Positions 1-6,843 of a stretch of DNA of 64,000 bases are shown piece after piece. The translations under genes and the position numbers were made by a program. The notes below the pieces were generated by a model. That model was not told the origin of the DNA. It worked only from the letters and a program-made list of their open reading frames with translations, and did no database searches. The stretch is from Firmicutes bacterium UBA7510 (GTDB taxonomy: Bacteria > Bacillota > Clostridia > Tissierellales > Sedimentibacteraceae). Within the stretch, counting starts at the first letter, position 1, and the number at the start of each line of letters is the position of its first letter. The stretch lies in the NCBI GenBank assembly GCA_002479485.1, contig DLNM01000054.1, forward strand, positions 68,161 to 132,160, read 5' to 3'.

Positions 1-1024
1 TTGCCTCTTTTTCCTTGCTGTAAATTTTAAATGAAATTACACTTGCCAAAGATGCAATTAATGTACCTAGACCCCCAATATTAACTCCCAATAATATTTC
101 TTTTGCATTATCGGTAAAATTAGATAATAACATTGCAGCAGGAACATTGCTAATGACTTGGCTTAAAGCTATAGAAATTATAAGTTCTTTATTTTTTAAT
201 ATATCAGCAAATACTACTTTCAGACTATCAATATTTGAAATATTACCTACAAAAATGAAAAATCCTACAAATGTTATGAGAAGTGAATAATCAACCTCTT
301 TAAATAGTTTTTTATCGAGTACCAAAACTGATATAATAACAATCGCTAATACAAGTTGATATGAAACTATATTAAATACACTTAACACAGTTATAATAAA
401 CAATATAAAGTATATTATAGAATTGATTTTATTATGTACTTGAATTGATTTTATTACATCAATCTTTAAACTTTCTTTTTTAACTAAAAATACGCATAGA
501 AATAATAAAACTCCACCTAATGCTACCATTGGTAAGGTAGTTGAAAAAAAGTCTATTGTACTTAAATTATAAAATGAAAATAGATATAAATTTTGTGGAT
601 TGCCAACAGGGGTTAATGAACTCCCTAAGTTAGCAGATATAGTTTGTAGCACTATAAACAAAATAGAATATTTCATTTTATCGCACATTTTAAGTATAGT
701 TAATGTAAGTGGAACAAAAGTAATAAGGGCCACATCATTTGTTATAATCATTGCGGATATAAATGTTAAAAAAATTATGATTATGTATATTTCTCTTAAA
801 CTATTAGCTTTGCTCAATAGCTTTTGCGAAATTATATCAAGTATATTCATCTTTATAAATCCACTTACAAGAATCATGAGACAAAACAAGCAAACCAAAA
901 CCTTAAAATCTATATATCCTATATATTGTAAAGATGGGCTTACAAAAAAACTTGATATTACTGCAAGTAATACGGATATAACTAGTACAGTTTCATTTTT
1001 TAAGAAGTAAATTATTTTTTGCAT
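1..1024 (-). CDS. SLC13/ArsB-type anion permease, 3' end outside the window
   Basis: Reading from ATG at 1024, 341 codons are open to the window edge, so the C-terminus is missing. The product is a polytopic membrane protein of the DASS/ArsB ion-transporter superfamily. It shows the two related halves typical of that fold: NDVALITFVP at residues 96-105 and SSLTPVGNPQN at about 135-145, then SNVPAAMLLSN and GVNIGGLGTL near the end. These segments line the substrate site in characterised relatives. The substrate (dicarboxylate, arsenite, other anion or Na+) cannot be told. An AAGG ribosome-binding site lies about 8 bases before the start. The gene follows the ferredoxin on the same strand, but a terminator-like hairpin separates them. 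Confidence 0.8.
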   Translation of the reverse strand, partial: MQKIIYFLKNETVLVISVLLAVISSFFVSPSLQYIGYIDFKVLVCLFCLMILVSGFIKMNILDIISQKLLSKANSLREIYIIIIFLTFISAMIITNDVALITFVPLTLTILKMCDKMKYSILFIVLQTISANLGSSLTPVGNPQNLYLFSFYNLSTIDFFSTTLPMVALGGVLLFLCVFLVKKESLKIDVIKSIQVHNKINSIIYFILFIITVLSVFNIVSYQLVLAIVIISVLVLDKKLFKEVDYSLLITFVGFFIFVGNISNIDSLKVVFADILKNKELIISIALSQVISNVPAAMLLSNFTDNAKEILLGVNIGGLGTLIASLASVISFKIYSKEKEA

Positions 1025-1107
1025 TCTTTCAACCTTAGCCTTCTAAAATAATATTTTCATAAATTAAATACACGAGTAATTATAGCATATGATGTTAAAA
1101 AATAGTC

Positions 1108-1139
1108 AAAAAAAAACCGTCCACTAAGACGATTTTTTT
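1108..1139 (-). terminator. Intrinsic terminator after the ferredoxin gene
   Basis: A/T-run flanked hairpin. On the minus strand, CGTC pairs with GACG around a six-base loop, extended by A:T pairs, and is followed by a run of T. It lies 30 bases past the ferredoxin stop and separates that gene from the permease. Confidence 0.65.
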
Positions 1140-1168
1140 GATATTAACATTTTATAATATAACTATAA

Positions 1169-1339
1169 TTATTCTTGTGTTGGTGCTTCCACAGGACATA
1201 CACTAGCACATGCTCCACAGTCTATACAAGCCGCAGCATCAATTTCATATCTATCTTCACCTGCACTAATTGCTCCTACTGGACATTCTGGTTCACAAGC
1301 TCCACAGCTAATGCATGCTTCTGTTATTTTATAAGCCAT
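1169..1339 (-). CDS. 2[4Fe-4S] ferredoxin, clostridial type
   Basis: A 56-residue protein with two classic cluster motifs, CISCGACEPECP at residues 9-20 and CIDCGACASVCP at 38-49. This is the full length of clostridial ferredoxins, the small soluble electron carriers used by hydrogenase, pyruvate:ferredoxin oxidoreductase and related enzymes. GGGAGGTG lies 8 bases before the ATG. The gene has its own candidate promoter and a terminator, so it is probably a monocistronic unit between the ricT operon and the permease. The partner enzyme is not in this window. Confidence 0.95.
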   Translation of the reverse strand: MAYKITEACISCGACEPECPVGAISAGEDRYEIDAAACIDCGACASVCPVEAPTQE

Positions 1340-1369
1340 TCAAATTCACCTCCCAAATTAACTAAATCC

Positions 1370-1398
1370 ATTCTACCATTAAAGCGATATTTTTTAAA
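1370..1398 (-). promoter_or_regulatory. Candidate sigma-A promoter for the ferredoxin gene
   Basis: On the minus strand TTTAAA (-35) and TAGAAT (-10) are separated by 17 bases, 30 bases before the ferredoxin ATG. The -35 is only a moderate match, so this is tentative. Confidence 0.4.
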
Positions 1399-1432
1399 GT
1401 CTTTTTTTTATATTTTTTAAAATTTATGTTAA

Positions 1433-2317
1433 TTAATCTTCTAACTCTTTTAGTAATGCAAAATCAATTTCTTCGACCTGTAAATTCTTAACTGCAGCAG
1501 CTTCTATCACAGTAAGGTTTGAACCTTCAATATCAACAATTTCCTCAGTTCCATCATCTTTTTTCAATTTCACTCTTGCTGTTTTAAATAATGGATTAAT
1601 GTCTATTACTACACCTGTACGTTTTGTATCCTTATCTTCTATTCTATCTCCTACATCAGGTAATTCCTTCATGTTTTCCTCATATACCTGGTGCTCATAA
1701 TTTAAACAACACATAAGTCTTGAACAAATTCCTGATATTTTGCTTGGATTAAGAGATAATTTTTGTTCCTTTGCCATTTTTATTGAAACAGGATAAAATT
1801 CACCTAAATAAGATGAACAACACATAGGTCTGCCACATGGTCCAAGACCACCAAGCATTTTTGCTTCATCTCTTACACCTATTTGTCTTAGCTCTATTCT
1901 AGTTCTAAATACAGAAGCTAGATCCTTAACAAGCTCTCTAAAGTCGACTCTACCTTCTGCGGTAAAGTAAAATATAACTTTATTATTATCAAATGTATAT
2001 TCTATATCTACTAGTTTCATATTTAAATTATGCTCATTTATTTTTTTTAAGCAAATTTCATATGACTCTTGCTCTTTTCTTTTGTTTTCCGCATTTTTTG
2101 CTTTATCTTCATTTGTCGCAATTCTTAAAACCTTTTTTAGCGGTGATATAATTTCCTCTTCTTTTATAAACTTCGGTCCAGTTACTACTTCACCAAATTC
2201 AATACCACGCACTGTTTCAACAATTACACTATCGCCTTTTTTTATCCATTTTTTTTCAGGATCAAAAAAATATATCTTGCCAGCGGGTTTAAATCTTACT
2301 CCTACTACCTTTATCAT
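1433..2317 (-). CDS. ricT: PSP1-domain protein RicT (YaaT family)
   Basis: This is the PSP1/YaaT family protein that in Bacillus forms the RicAFT complex, carries Fe-S clusters and affects RNase Y-dependent mRNA processing, competence, sporulation and biofilm formation. About 294 residues from the ATG at 2317 (MIKVVGVRFKPAGKIYFF). The conserved Cys-rich core is visible: GGLGPCGRPMCCSSYL and ISGICSRLMCCLNYEH. Upstream in-frame ATGs at 2329 and 2353 exist, but family alignments usually begin at MIKVVGV-like sequence. The start lies 7 bases after the 3' arm of a long hairpin (2324-2371) and no canonical GGAGG is present. It follows holB, as in many Firmicutes, at the end of the tmk-darA-holB operon. 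Confidence 0.92.
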   Translation of the reverse strand: MIKVVGVRFKPAGKIYFFDPEKKWIKKGDSVIVETVRGIEFGEVVTGPKFIKEEEIISPLKKVLRIATNEDKAKNAENKRKEQESYEICLKKINEHNLNMKLVDIEYTFDNNKVIFYFTAEGRVDFRELVKDLASVFRTRIELRQIGVRDEAKMLGGLGPCGRPMCCSSYLGEFYPVSIKMAKEQKLSLNPSKISGICSRLMCCLNYEHQVYEENMKELPDVGDRIEDKDTKRTGVVIDINPLFKTARVKLKKDDGTEEIVDIEGSNLTVIEAAAVKNLQVEEIDFALLKELED

Positions 2318-2323
2318 CAATAT

Positions 2324-2371
2324 GCCCATGCCCTTTCTTGCACAGTAGTCCATAAAAACTTACGCATGGGC
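2324..2371 (-). promoter_or_regulatory. Hairpin at the ricT translation start
   Basis: GCCCATGC (2324-2331) and GCATGGGC (2364-2371) are perfect inverted repeats. In the mRNA the 3' arm provides the only G-rich sequence at a Shine-Dalgarno distance from the ricT ATG. Very similar arms occur in front of the diguanylate cyclase at 48702-48749. Confidence 0.6.
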
Positions 2372-2389
2372 TCGGTGCATATTTTATTA

Positions 2390-3394
2390 TTATTTATAAT
2401 TTCCTTCAACCTTAACTTCCTCCTGAAGTTTTATCAACATATTATCAATTATAAGCTTATAATTTACATTATTTTTTATATCATAACTTACATTTTGCAA
2501 GTATTTAATAAGCTTATCAATATTATGTGTTTTAACTATTTTGGAATGGCGGTCTAATAAATCCATGTAATCAGTATTTATAATCAAATCATCGATTCCA
2601 TATTTTTTAAAATAAATATCTCTAAGCCACGCCATTAGTATCTCTATTAATTCATCTATATTATCTTTGTTTTCTTCAAAGTATTCTTCATATTCAAATA
2701 TTATATTTCTATCATTACTTAAAATTTTGTCATAAATTTTTATTATCTCAGATCTACGTTTTAAAATATCATTTTCATCAAGTGCTATTTTTTCAGCATT
2801 TAATAATACCCCTTGTGAGTAATAAGCTATAAGCTTAGCAGTATTACTATCTAATCTAAACTTATCTTTTACATAACTAGCTATTATACTATTGTCTATT
2901 CTCTTAAATTTAATAATTTGACATCTAGAGGATATTGTTGGAAGTAATAAATTAGAGTTTTCTGTAAGCAGTATTATTATTGTATTACCAATAGGCTCCT
3001 CTAATGTTTTTAAAAATGTGTTCGCAGCTTGAGGAGTCATATCCTCACTATTTTTTATTATATAAATCTTTCTTTCGCTTTCGTATGGTTTTTGATTTAT
3101 AGATTCAATAAGCTCATCAATAACTTCTCTTTTAATGCTCTTATCAGTCGTAGATATGATATGCAGGTCAGGATGATTCATAGTGTTAACTTTTATACAA
3201 GAGCTACATTCGTTACAAGGCTCCTCACTGAAGTTATCACACAATAATGATTGTGCAAATAACAAAGCCATATTATATTTACCAATACCTTTATTTCCTT
3301 CAAAGATATATCCATGAGACACATTATTATCTTTTATAGATTTCTTAAGGTATTCTTTTATTTCATCCTGACCTACAAATTCATTAAAAAGCAT
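2390..3394 (-). CDS. holB: DNA polymerase III subunit delta'
   Basis: Delta' subunit of the clamp loader, an AAA+ family protein acting at the replisome. 334 residues from ATG 3394 (MLFNEFVGQDEIKEYL). It shows the degenerate P-loop region GNKGIGKYN, the zinc-binding Cys cluster CDNFSEEPCNECSSC, and the sensor-type segments AANTFLKTLEEP and PTISSRCQ. GGAGG ends 5 bases before the chosen ATG. An in-frame ATG at 3430 would give 12 more residues but has no well-placed ribosome-binding site. Downstream of darA and upstream of ricT, the usual Firmicute order. Confidence 0.93.
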   Translation of the reverse strand: MLFNEFVGQDEIKEYLKKSIKDNNVSHGYIFEGNKGIGKYNMALLFAQSLLCDNFSEEPCNECSSCIKVNTMNHPDLHIISTTDKSIKREVIDELIESINQKPYESERKIYIIKNSEDMTPQAANTFLKTLEEPIGNTIIILLTENSNLLLPTISSRCQIIKFKRIDNSIIASYVKDKFRLDSNTAKLIAYYSQGVLLNAEKIALDENDILKRRSEIIKIYDKILSNDRNIIFEYEEYFEENKDNIDELIEILMAWLRDIYFKKYGIDDLIINTDYMDLLDRHSKIVKTHNIDKLIKYLQNVSYDIKNNVNYKLIIDNMLIKLQEEVKVEGNYK

Positions 3395-3399
3395 ATTTA

Positions 3400-3419
3400 C
3401 CTCCATGCAATTACTTGCA
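3400..3419 (-). promoter_or_regulatory. Hairpin abutting the holB Shine-Dalgarno
   Basis: TGCAA/TTGCA with a four-base loop (3406-3419) runs directly into TGGAGG (SD at 3400-3404). A weaker similar unit, AGATT/AATCT followed by ATGGAGG, lies at the end of darA just upstream. Confidence 0.45.
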
Positions 3420-3451
3420 CAAAATGTCATTATCTTTAACTCTAACCTCCA

Positions 3452-3784
3452 TTAGATTTTTTCAAATCTATCTACACCGGTTACAAATACAACTGCTCCT
3501 CCTACAGTTACTTCAATTGTGTGAGGCAAATATCCACCAACTGTACAGCATGTACTTGGAGGCATAGCTGCAGTAATTTTTTTCTTTGTCTTACAAATGT
3601 TTTTGATTACCTCTAATACGTCATCTACCTTTTCTTCATCTACACCAATTAATAATGTTGTATTACCAGAACTTAAAAATCCACCTGTAGATGCTAATTT
3701 TGTTGAAGAGAAACCATTCTCTCTTAAAGATGAAATTAATTTGTTTACATCCTCATTTTGTACAATTGCAATAATAAGTTTCAT
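3452..3784 (-). CDS. darA: Cyclic di-AMP receptor DarA/PstA (DUF970)
   Basis: A 110-residue PII-like trimeric protein that binds c-di-AMP. It matches the family in length and in its start MKLIIAIVQNEDV, the STGGFLSSGNTTLLIGV segment around residues 33-50, and the C-terminal half PHTIEVTVGGAVVFV. The downstream target of DarA is still poorly known in the family. ATG 3784 has AGGAGG 8 bases upstream; a TTG two codons earlier is too close to it. The gene sits between tmk and holB as in Bacillus (yaaQ). Its stop overlaps an AGATT/AATCT hairpin followed by ATGGAGG. Confidence 0.92.
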   Translation of the reverse strand: MKLIIAIVQNEDVNKLISSLRENGFSSTKLASTGGFLSSGNTTLLIGVDEEKVDDVLEVIKNICKTKKKITAAMPPSTCCTVGGYLPHTIEVTVGGAVVFVTGVDRFEKI

Positions 3785-3819
3785 AGTCAAGTCCTCCTTT
3801 TTTATTAAATTATAAATAA

Positions 3820-3887
3820 TTTATTCAAAATTATCAAATTATTTATTCTAAATTAACTAAACAATTTATACTAAATTATCTAAATAA
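3820..3887. repeat. A/T-rich imperfect tandem repeat between tmk and darA
   Basis: Three consecutive units of 22, 23 and 23 bases (3820-3841, 3842-3864, 3865-3887), each of the form TTTATNCTAAATTA plus a CTAAA tail, with few differences. Further degenerate pieces continue to about 3935, into the last codons of tmk. Confidence 0.6.
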
Positions 3888-3927
3888 TATATTATATATA
3901 AATAATTTAATAAAATTATCTAATAAT

Positions 3928-4542
3928 TTATTCTAGATTATTTATGATACTTTTTATATCATAAAATAATTCATTAACATTTTTATCAGCATTTATTGAT
4001 ACTATTTCATCGTAGTGTTTTAAAATTTCTTTATAACCCTCATAAACACTTTTATGGAAGGCTATTTCTTCATTTTCTAATCTATCACCATTACCCTGAG
4101 AAAGCTTTCTATTTAAAGCTTTCTCAGGGTTAATATCAAAAAATAACACTAAATCTGGTTTTAATCCATCAATGGCAAAGTCGTTAATTTCTTTTACCTT
4201 TTGTATACCAAGCTTTCTACCTATACCTTGGTATACAATACTTGAATAAACATATCTTTCACTTATTACAACTTTTCCCTGCTCAAGATGCGGTTTAATA
4301 AACTCAGCCACATGTTGAGCTCTTGAAGCTGCATATAATAATGCTTCTGTTGTATAAGCCATTTCTATATTGTTATTATCAAGTATTATATCGCGAATTT
4401 GCTCACTTATCTTTGTTCCACCTGGCTCTCTTGTAAATACTATTTCTCTTCCTTCATTTTTATAGTATTCTCCAATCATATTAGCCATTGTACTTTTACC
4501 GGAACCATCAGGTCCTTCAAGTACTATAAACAATCCTCTCAT
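3928..4542 (-). CDS. tmk: Thymidylate kinase
   Basis: Phosphorylates dTMP to dTDP for DNA synthesis. 204 residues, normal for the family. P-loop GPDGSGKS at residues 10-17, the DRY-like ERYVYSS segment and the TREPGG motif are intact. GGAGG sits 6 bases before the ATG at 4542, inside ATGGAGG that follows a hairpin and the sequence TTCGTGGCATA. The gene starts 43 bases past the decarboxylase stop. Co-transcribed with the decarboxylase upstream and darA downstream, an arrangement known from Bacillus (yaaO-tmk-yaaQ-yaaR-holB). Confidence 0.95.
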   Translation of the reverse strand: MRGLFIVLEGPDGSGKSTMANMIGEYYKNEGREIVFTREPGGTKISEQIRDIILDNNNIEMAYTTEALLYAASRAQHVAEFIKPHLEQGKVVISERYVYSSIVYQGIGRKLGIQKVKEINDFAIDGLKPDLVLFFDINPEKALNRKLSQGNGDRLENEEIAFHKSVYEGYKEILKHYDEIVSINADKNVNELFYDIKSIINNLE

Positions 4543-4591
4543 TTCAACCCTCCATTATGCCACGAAAGTGTGAAATGCCTTTTTTCACACT
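4543..4591 (-). repeat. Intercistronic hairpin element, decarboxylase-tmk
   Basis: AGTGTGAAA/TTTCACACT (4567-4575 and 4583-4591), a nine-base-pair stem, followed by TTCGTGGCATA and ATGGAGG. The decarboxylase stop codon TGA (4585-4587) lies inside the 5' arm. The same stem and almost the same loop recur after glmU at 14750-14773. Confidence 0.65.
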
Positions 4592-6015
4592 ACTACCCTT
4601 AATTTATTGTCTTCAATTCCATTAACATTTATTCCATTTTGTAGTATAGATTTTGCATACTCTATTGTTTCCTCTTTTATTATTTCTCCTGGACAAATAA
4701 GTGGTATACCTGGAGGATAAGGGATTATAAAGTCAGAAGATATTCTTCCTATAGATTCTTCAGTTGTAACCAATTCATTATCTGAATAGAATGCATTTTT
4801 CATAGAAATTTCCTGAGTTAAATGTGGAAATTCTTCTATGTAAACTTTGCTGCTTTGATTACCATTTTTCTTCGCATCTAAGTATATTTCCTTAACGCTA
4901 TCAAATAATCTAGCAATATCTTCTGGTTCGTCAGCTGCTGTAATATATCCTACAACATACATCAAATCTGACATCTCCATTTGAATTTTATATTTTTCTC
5001 TTAGTATAATTTCTAACTCTTTACCTGTGATTCCTACATCATTTAAGCTTATAACTGCTCTTGTTTCATCAAAAGCATAGCAACCATTTTCCTTTAAGAA
5101 ATCATCAGTTAATACATGAACTCCTAATTCTCTTAATTCTTTAGTTTTAATTCTAAATATATCAATGTTTTTACATAATCTTTCTTCACCATACTTATCC
5201 ATATATTCAACAGCATTTTGAACTGATGCCATTAAAATATATGATGGGCTAGTAGTTTGAAGCATTCTAAGCATTCTACTTAGTTTATCTAAATCTACTC
5301 TATCACTACAAACATGCAAAACTGAGCTTTGAGTCATAGCAGGCAATGTCTTATGTGTACTTTGAGCAACTATATCAGCACCTGATCTTTCTGCTGCTGG
5401 TGGAAGCTTGCTGCAGAAGTTTAAGTGACTTCCATGTGCCTCATCTATCATAAGTATTTTACCATATTTGTGTACTATTTCAGCTGCTTTTTTAATATCA
5501 ACACAAACACCATAAAATGTAGGGTATGTTAAAACAACTAATTTTATTTTTGGATAATCGATAAGCATTTGCTCTAATTTTTCTAAGCTAACGCTGAAAT
5601 TCAAACCATGCTCTCTATTAAATTCAGGATACAAATATTCTACTTTTAAGCCGCCTAATATAACTGCATTGTATACTGATTTATGGCAGTCCCTTTGAAC
5701 TAGTATAAAATCTCCTGGACTTGTACATGCCATTATTGATGAAATAACTCCACAAGAGGTACCATTTACAACAATGTAAGAATTTTTTGCTCCGTACGAT
5801 TCACTTATACTTTCTAAAGTATTCTTAATCATTCCCGTCGGAAAATGTAAATTGTCTGTTCCAAGCGTCTCGGTAATGTCATATTTATACAGATTATTAC
5901 CAATCTCGTCTAAAATATTTGGTTTGTTTTTGTGTCCGGGCATATGGAAGCTAGTCTCTACCTCTTGTCTAAACTTTTTGATCCCATCAATTAATTCAAT
6001 CTTTTCCATGCTCAT
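4585..6015 (-). CDS. Orn/Lys/Arg decarboxylase family, PLP-dependent (YaaO-like)
   Basis: A 476-residue fold-type I PLP enzyme. The substrate-entry motif FHMPGHK at residues 23-29, the PLP-binding DEAHGSH at 191-197 and the Schiff-base lysine in STHKTLPA (K222) are all present, so it should be active. The family makes cadaverine, putrescine or agmatine; the C-terminal segment PYPPGIPLICPGE is also typical. The exact substrate cannot be told. The ATG at 6015 overlaps the end of the preceding membrane-protein gene by 20 bases, implying translational coupling. Short N-terminus without the wing domain of the large inducible enterobacterial enzymes. Confidence 0.9.
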   Translation of the reverse strand: MSMEKIELIDGIKKFRQEVETSFHMPGHKNKPNILDEIGNNLYKYDITETLGTDNLHFPTGMIKNTLESISESYGAKNSYIVVNGTSCGVISSIMACTSPGDFILVQRDCHKSVYNAVILGGLKVEYLYPEFNREHGLNFSVSLEKLEQMLIDYPKIKLVVLTYPTFYGVCVDIKKAAEIVHKYGKILMIDEAHGSHLNFCSKLPPAAERSGADIVAQSTHKTLPAMTQSSVLHVCSDRVDLDKLSRMLRMLQTTSPSYILMASVQNAVEYMDKYGEERLCKNIDIFRIKTKELRELGVHVLTDDFLKENGCYAFDETRAVISLNDVGITGKELEIILREKYKIQMEMSDLMYVVGYITAADEPEDIARLFDSVKEIYLDAKKNGNQSSKVYIEEFPHLTQEISMKNAFYSDNELVTTEESIGRISSDFIIPYPPGIPLICPGEIIKEETIEYAKSILQNGINVNGIEDNKLRVVV

Positions 6016-6508
6016 AGTTCTTGTTTCCTATTTTCCTTTCTAATATTCTTATTAATCTTTCACTTGGTTTAAAAACAAATCTATATATTTTATTATTTGT
6101 TTTAAATTCGCAATAATAGCAGTCATCATAATTAAAGCCATAAATAAAGTAATATGTTTTTTGGACATTACAGTTTATATAAATATTTTCGTATTTATCT
6201 ATAATTTTTATGTCTTTAAAATTTACTGTCAATAGACTACTATTATGTTTTCCAGTATGTCTTTCAAAATTAATGTAATCCTCTCCAAGATTGTAAACAA
6301 AAACAAAAATCATTTTTCTAAAAATAAAATACATTAATATAACTGTAATTAACAGTAAAAAAATACTTATAATATTTCTATACATAGTTAAATTGTTAGT
6401 TAATGTAATTAATATATTTAACACTACTATTGATAAAAATGCAACAGCTATAATTTTTGTTATTGAATTTTTATGTCGTTTTAAACTTTCACTTAAAATA
6501 TACTCCAT
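5996..6508 (-). CDS. Membrane protein of unknown function, two N-terminal TM helices
   Basis: I do not recognise this 170-residue protein. Two hydrophobic helices are visible, about residues 17-37 and 42-72, followed by a soluble tail of about 100 residues rich in Tyr, Phe, Asp and Lys with the sequence YYFIYGFNYDDCYYCEF. The layout recalls small bacterial PH-like or YcxB-like membrane proteins, but I see no defining motif. Its ATG overlaps the end of the 59-residue gene before it by 20 bases, and its own end overlaps the decarboxylase by 20 bases, so the three are translated in a coupled chain. Confidence 0.75.
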   Translation of the reverse strand: MEYILSESLKRHKNSITKIIAVAFLSIVVLNILITLTNNLTMYRNIISIFLLLITVILMYFIFRKMIFVFVYNLGEDYINFERHTGKHNSSLLTVNFKDIKIIDKYENIYINCNVQKTYYFIYGFNYDDCYYCEFKTNNKIYRFVFKPSERLIRILERKIGNKNYEHGKD

Positions 6509-6668
6509 TTTTTTCTTTTTTGCGCAACCTCGTCAATTTAATACGTCTTTCCATTTTCCTTTTCTTTGTAATATTTTTAGTTGTATGCAACGTCTCTACA
6601 ACTAGTATCACCATTAAAAAAGTAATCATAAGAATGATGATTGATATTATCATTATTTCAATAATCAT
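6489..6668 (-). CDS. Small single-TM membrane protein, first gene of the tmk operon
   Basis: A 59-residue reading frame: one hydrophobic helix (residues 1-25, nearly all I, L, M, V) followed by a strongly basic tail (KKRKMERRIK and RLRKKEK). GAGG lies 5 bases before the ATG, and a hairpin ATGCCAC/GTGGCAT stands just upstream. The stop overlaps the next gene by 20 bases. Promoter at 6744-6772. Function unknown; the basic tail could bind lipid head groups or nucleic acid. Confidence 0.6.
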   Translation of the reverse strand: MIIEIMIISIIILMITFLMVILVVETLHTTKNITKKRKMERRIKLTRLRKKEKNGVYFK

Positions 6669-6682
6669 TTTATCCTCGCATC

Positions 6683-6699
6683 ATGCCACTACGTGGCAT
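6683..6699 (-). promoter_or_regulatory. Hairpin just before the ribosome-binding site of the 59-residue gene
   Basis: ATGCCAC/GTGGCAT with a three-base loop, 8 bases before the GAGG of the small gene. It resembles the TGATGCCAC segment inside the glmU-pth element. Confidence 0.5.
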
Positions 6700-6743
6700 C
6701 ATCTGTTATTTCTCACTCTCTTACTCTTCTTAATAACATGTAT

Positions 6744-6772
6744 ATTATATAACAGCATGTTATTGTTGTCTA
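6744..6772 (-). promoter_or_regulatory. Sigma-A-type promoter of the decarboxylase-tmk-holB-ricT operon
   Basis: On the minus strand TAGACA and TATAAT are separated by exactly 17 bases, about 75 bases before the first start codon. Near-consensus. Confidence 0.7.
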
Positions 6773-6805
6773 TCAAAAATTTATTGTATTTTTTAATAAG
6801 AATAC

Positions 6806-6840
6806 CATAGTCTCGACTGTGTCGAGTCACTTATGCTATG
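6806..6840 (-). repeat. Hairpin of the GAGACTATG type, after the metallohydrolase gene
   Basis: GACTCGAC/GTCGAGAC with a three-base loop (7 of 8 pairs), enclosed by CATAG (6806-6810) and CTATG (6836-6840). It starts 4 bases past the stop codon at 6844. No T-run follows, so it is not a standard terminator. Related hairpins lie at 8527-8550, 14678-14696 and 34056-34094. Confidence 0.55.
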
Positions 6841-6843
6841 CAC

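Noticed and set aside
600..1010. Plus-strand open frame of 136 codons
   Set aside because: It is antisense to the clear anion-permease frame and has a composition typical of a shadow.
3820..3887. CRISPR array
   Set aside because: The units are contiguous and imperfect, with no spacers and no cas genes in the window.
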